In this document: positions 5,372 to 7,155 of the stretch, in pieces | Layout: each line of letters starts with the position of its first letter | How positions within the stretch are numbered: position 1 is the stretch's first letter | From: an uncultured Bacilli bacterium | Lineage (GTDB): Bacteria; Bacillota_I; Bacilli_A; RF39; UBA660 | Assembly: GCA_947628245.1 (NCBI GenBank) | Contig: CANQZH010000059.1 | Location: 1 to 7,155 of the forward strand | Length of the DNA: 7,155 nucleotides | Reading direction: 5' to 3' | The notes under the pieces: model-generated | Databases searched by the model: none | Told to the model about the DNA's origin: nothing | What the model saw: only the letters and a program-made list of their open reading frames with translations | Program-made: the position numbers and the translations under genes

Positions 5372-6568
5372 ATGAACACAAAAGATTTTCCAATGTTAAA
5401 TAAGGATATTATTTATTTAGATAATGGAGCAACAACTTTAAAACCAAAAGTAGTAATAGATAAAATTGTTGATTATTATAGTAATTATTCAGCTAATGCT
5501 CATCGAGGAGATTATGATATATCTTTTAAGGTTGATCAAGAGTATGAAGGAGCAAGAGAAAAGGTAAGAAAATTTATTAATGCTAAAGAAAGAGAAGAAA
5601 TTGTTTTTACTAGTGGTTCAACAGAATCTTTAAATATGATTGCTAATGGTTTTTTTAAAAATTTATTAGAACCTAATGATGAGATTTTGATTACAATGAG
5701 TGAACACGCTTCTAATGTTTTACCTTGGTTTCATTTACAAAATACAATTGGAACTAAAGTTAAATATATTCCTTTAGATAATAATCATTATGTGACTATG
5801 AATAATGTTATTAAAAGTATTACGCCTAATACTAAAGTAATTTCTTTAGCGGGTATTACGAATGTTATAGGTGATGAAAGACCAATTAAAGAAATATGTA
5901 AATATGCTCACGAACATAATATTTTTGTCGTAATGGATGCTTCACAATATGTTCCTCATAGAAAGACTGATGTAAGAGATTTAGATGTTGATTTTATGGC
6001 TTTTTCAGGACATAAAATGTGTGGTCCAACAGGAATTGGAGTTTTGTATGGTAAAAAAGAACTTTTAGAAGAATTAGAACCAATTAATTTAGGTGGAGGA
6101 ATGAATGAATCATTTGATTCACCAAATGAAGTTTATTTTAAAGAATTACCGATGAGATTAGAAGCTGGTACTCCTAATATCGCAGGTGCTATTGGTCTTG
6201 GTGCTGCGATTGATTATTTAACTAGTATTGGGATGGAAAAAATTCATAAGTATGAAATAAATTTAAGAAAATATGCAATGGAAAAATTAATTAAAATTCC
6301 TTACTTAGATATTTTAAATATTGAGTCTGATAGTGGAATTATTGCTTTTAATGTTGATGGGATTTTTAGTCAAGATGTAGCTTATTATTTAAATAAGTAT
6401 AATATATGTGTAAGAGCTGGTAATCATTGTGCTAAAAATTTAAAAAGTGAAGTTGGAGTTAAAAATAGTATTAGAGTTAGTTTATATTTTTATAATACTG
6501 AAAGTGAAATTGATGATTTAGTTGAATTATTAAGTAATAAAGAAAAAATGAGAATAGAGATGATTTAA
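5372..6568 (+). CDS. sufS: SufS, PLP-dependent cysteine desulfurase (group II)
   Basis: SufS removes sulfur from L-cysteine, giving alanine and an enzyme persulfide that is passed to SufU. The protein has 398 residues, close to the usual 405. The N-terminal YLDNGATTLKP (15-25 region), SGSTESLN, EHASNVLPW and NANAHRGDY-like stretches (here SANAHRGDY) are class V aminotransferase/SufS motifs. The PLP lysine is K215 in SGHKMCGPTG, and the catalytic cysteine is C353 in RAGNHCAKN. Two details differ from the common form: the first histidine of the usual RAGHHCAQP is Asn, and the residue 19 before the catalytic cysteine is Gln334. The start at 5372 is chosen from the AAGGAGG site. The sufU ATG follows directly on the TAA with no gap, which suggests coupled translation and matches SufS and SufU working as a pair. 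Confidence 0.96.
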   Translation: MNTKDFPMLNKDIIYLDNGATTLKPKVVIDKIVDYYSNYSANAHRGDYDISFKVDQEYEGAREKVRKFINAKEREEIVFTSGSTESLNMIANGFFKNLLEPNDEILITMSEHASNVLPWFHLQNTIGTKVKYIPLDNNHYVTMNNVIKSITPNTKVISLAGITNVIGDERPIKEICKYAHEHNIFVVMDASQYVPHRKTDVRDLDVDFMAFSGHKMCGPTGIGVLYGKKELLEELEPINLGGGMNESFDSPNEVYFKELPMRLEAGTPNIAGAIGLGAAIDYLTSIGMEKIHKYEINLRKYAMEKLIKIPYLDILNIESDSGIIAFNVDGIFSQDVAYYLNKYNICVRAGNHCAKNLKSEVGVKNSIRVSLYFYNTESEIDDLVELLSNKEKMRIEMI

Positions 6569-7006
6569 ATGGATGAAGATTTAAGAAGAGAAATTATTAT
6601 GGATCATTATACTAATCCAGTAAATAAGAAAGTGCCTTTAAATATTGAAGATTATCAAAAAGTAAATACTAATAATAGTAGTTGCATTGATAATTTAGAT
6701 ATTTATATAAAAATAGAAGATGATATTATTAAAGATATTTATTTTGATGGAGAAGCTTGTGCTATTTCTACTTCTTCTTGCTCGATTATGATTCATAATT
6801 TAATAGGTAAAACATTAAAAGAAGCTAAAGAATATGTTAGTAATTTTAAAAATATGATAGATGAAGAACCTTATGATGAAGAATTACTTAAAGAAGCTAA
6901 TGCTTATAATAATATTTATAAACAAAATAATCGGAAACATTGTGCATATTTACCTTATGAAGGAATATTAAAAGTATTAGATAAATATATGTCAAAAGAA
7001 GTGTAA
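6569..7006 (+). CDS. sufU: SufU, zinc-containing sulfur acceptor of SufS
   Basis: SufU accepts the persulfide sulfur from SufS and hands it on to the scaffold. The 145-residue protein matches the usual length of about 147. The expected zinc ligands are all present: C39 and D41 (SSCID, where most members have CGD), C64 (FDGEACAIS) and C125 (RKHCAYLPYEG). The N-terminal REIIMDHYTNPVN is typical of the IscU/SufU family. The region between C64 and C125, longer than in IscU, identifies it as SufU. An additional cysteine, C71, follows in TSSCSIM, where alanine is common. It is the last gene of the operon, and its 3' end forms the left arm of the terminator. Confidence 0.94.
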   Translation: MDEDLRREIIMDHYTNPVNKKVPLNIEDYQKVNTNNSSCIDNLDIYIKIEDDIIKDIYFDGEACAISTSSCSIMIHNLIGKTLKEAKEYVSNFKNMIDEEPYDEELLKEANAYNNIYKQNNRKHCAYLPYEGILKVLDKYMSKEV

Positions 7007-7021
7007 AAAGCTTCTTTTTTT
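6994..7021 (+). terminator. Terminator of the suf operon, enclosing the sufU stop codon
   Basis: AAAAGAAG (6994-7001, inside the last sufU codons) pairs perfectly with CTTCTTTT (7011-7018). The loop of nine bases contains the TAA stop (7004-7006). The T-run 7015-7021 forms the tail. A ribosome finishing sufU would cover the left arm, so termination efficiency might depend on translation. Confidence 0.75.
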
Positions 7022-7070
7022 CAGCAATTAATAAAAATATTTGATATATTAAATATGACAACATACGACG

Positions 7071-7106
7071 TATAGTATTAAACTTATAAAAGTAGGGAAT
7101 ACTATA
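7071..7106. repeat. 9-bp perfect inverted repeat in the 3' intergenic region
   Basis: TATAGTATT (7071-7079) and AATACTATA (7098-7106) are exact inverted copies around 18 bases. A small palindrome ATACGACGTAT (7063-7073) overlaps the left arm. No T-run follows, so it is not a standard terminator. It could be a regulator binding site or leader structure for a gene beyond the window. Confidence 0.45.
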
Positions 7107-7117
7107 GTGTAAAGATA

Positions 7118-7155
7118 TTGACATAAAGAAAAAAAAAAGCTTGACAAATTGGGGG
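7118..7155 (+). promoter_or_regulatory. Possible promoter region cut by the window end
   Basis: TTGACA occurs at 7118-7123 and again at 7141-7146. For the second box the -10 would fall outside the window. The first has no good -10 at 16-18 bp. No gene is supported between 7022 and 7155. Confidence 0.25.

Noticed and set aside
6897..7124. 75-codon open frame on the minus strand at the end of sufU
   Set aside because: It is antisense to the sufU 3' end and its terminator, and its product is Tyr/Leu/Ile-rich shadow sequence with no ribosome site that I trust.
1..7155. CRISPR arrays, tRNA or rRNA genes, insertion-sequence ends
   Set aside because: No regularly spaced repeats, cloverleaf-like segments, rRNA-like conserved blocks or paired terminal repeats with target duplications were seen on reading both strands.

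Overview
The window is very A+T-rich DNA, densely coded on the + strand, from a low-GC Gram-positive-type bacterium. The genes carry good Shine-Dalgarno sites and many extended -10 promoters. Bacillota-style SufC/SufS/SufU proteins and U-tailed hairpin terminators fit the Bacilli, and a gut-type uncultured Bacilli/RF39-like lineage is my best guess. The standard bacterial code applies. The kinase gene ends at a TGA that sits in an ATGA start/stop overlap, and tryptophan is read from TGG, so a Mycoplasma-type code is not indicated.

Layout. (1) Bases 1-327 hold the 3' end of an Rpn/PD-(D/E)XK 'transposase-like' nuclease gene, closed by a terminator. (2) Bases 385-1285 hold a single-gene unit for a secreted TasA/camelysin-like surface protein. 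It has its own extended -10 promoter, an 8-bp inverted repeat overlapping the -35 box, and a terminator. (3) Bases 1289-3942 hold a three-gene phosphorelay operon: a multi-pass membrane hybrid histidine kinase, a stand-alone Hpt protein, and a CheY/Spo0F-like single-domain response regulator. The genes overlap or nearly touch, and a 13-bp hairpin terminator closes the unit. (4) Bases 3950-7021 hold an iron-sulfur assembly operon: sufC, a strongly shortened sufD/sufB-like gene, sufS and sufU. Its terminator hairpin encloses the sufU stop codon. (5) Bases 7022-7155 contain no gene that I can support. They hold a 9-bp inverted repeat and two TTGACA boxes that may belong to a promoter for a gene beyond the window.

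How the genes work together. The kinase, Hpt and regulator contain every residue needed for a four-step His-Asp-His-Asp relay (H245, D538, H62, D49), but no DNA-binding or enzymatic output domain is encoded here. SufS would take sulfur from cysteine, SufU would carry it, and SufC plus the SufD-like protein would form the ATP-driven scaffold. The unusual points are that the only scaffold protein is 198 residues, less than half the usual SufB or SufD length, that no sufB is present before the terminator, and that SufS lacks the histidine reported to swap zinc ligands with SufU in Bacillus subtilis. Several start codons are better placed downstream of the longest open frame, and the coordinates below use those starts.
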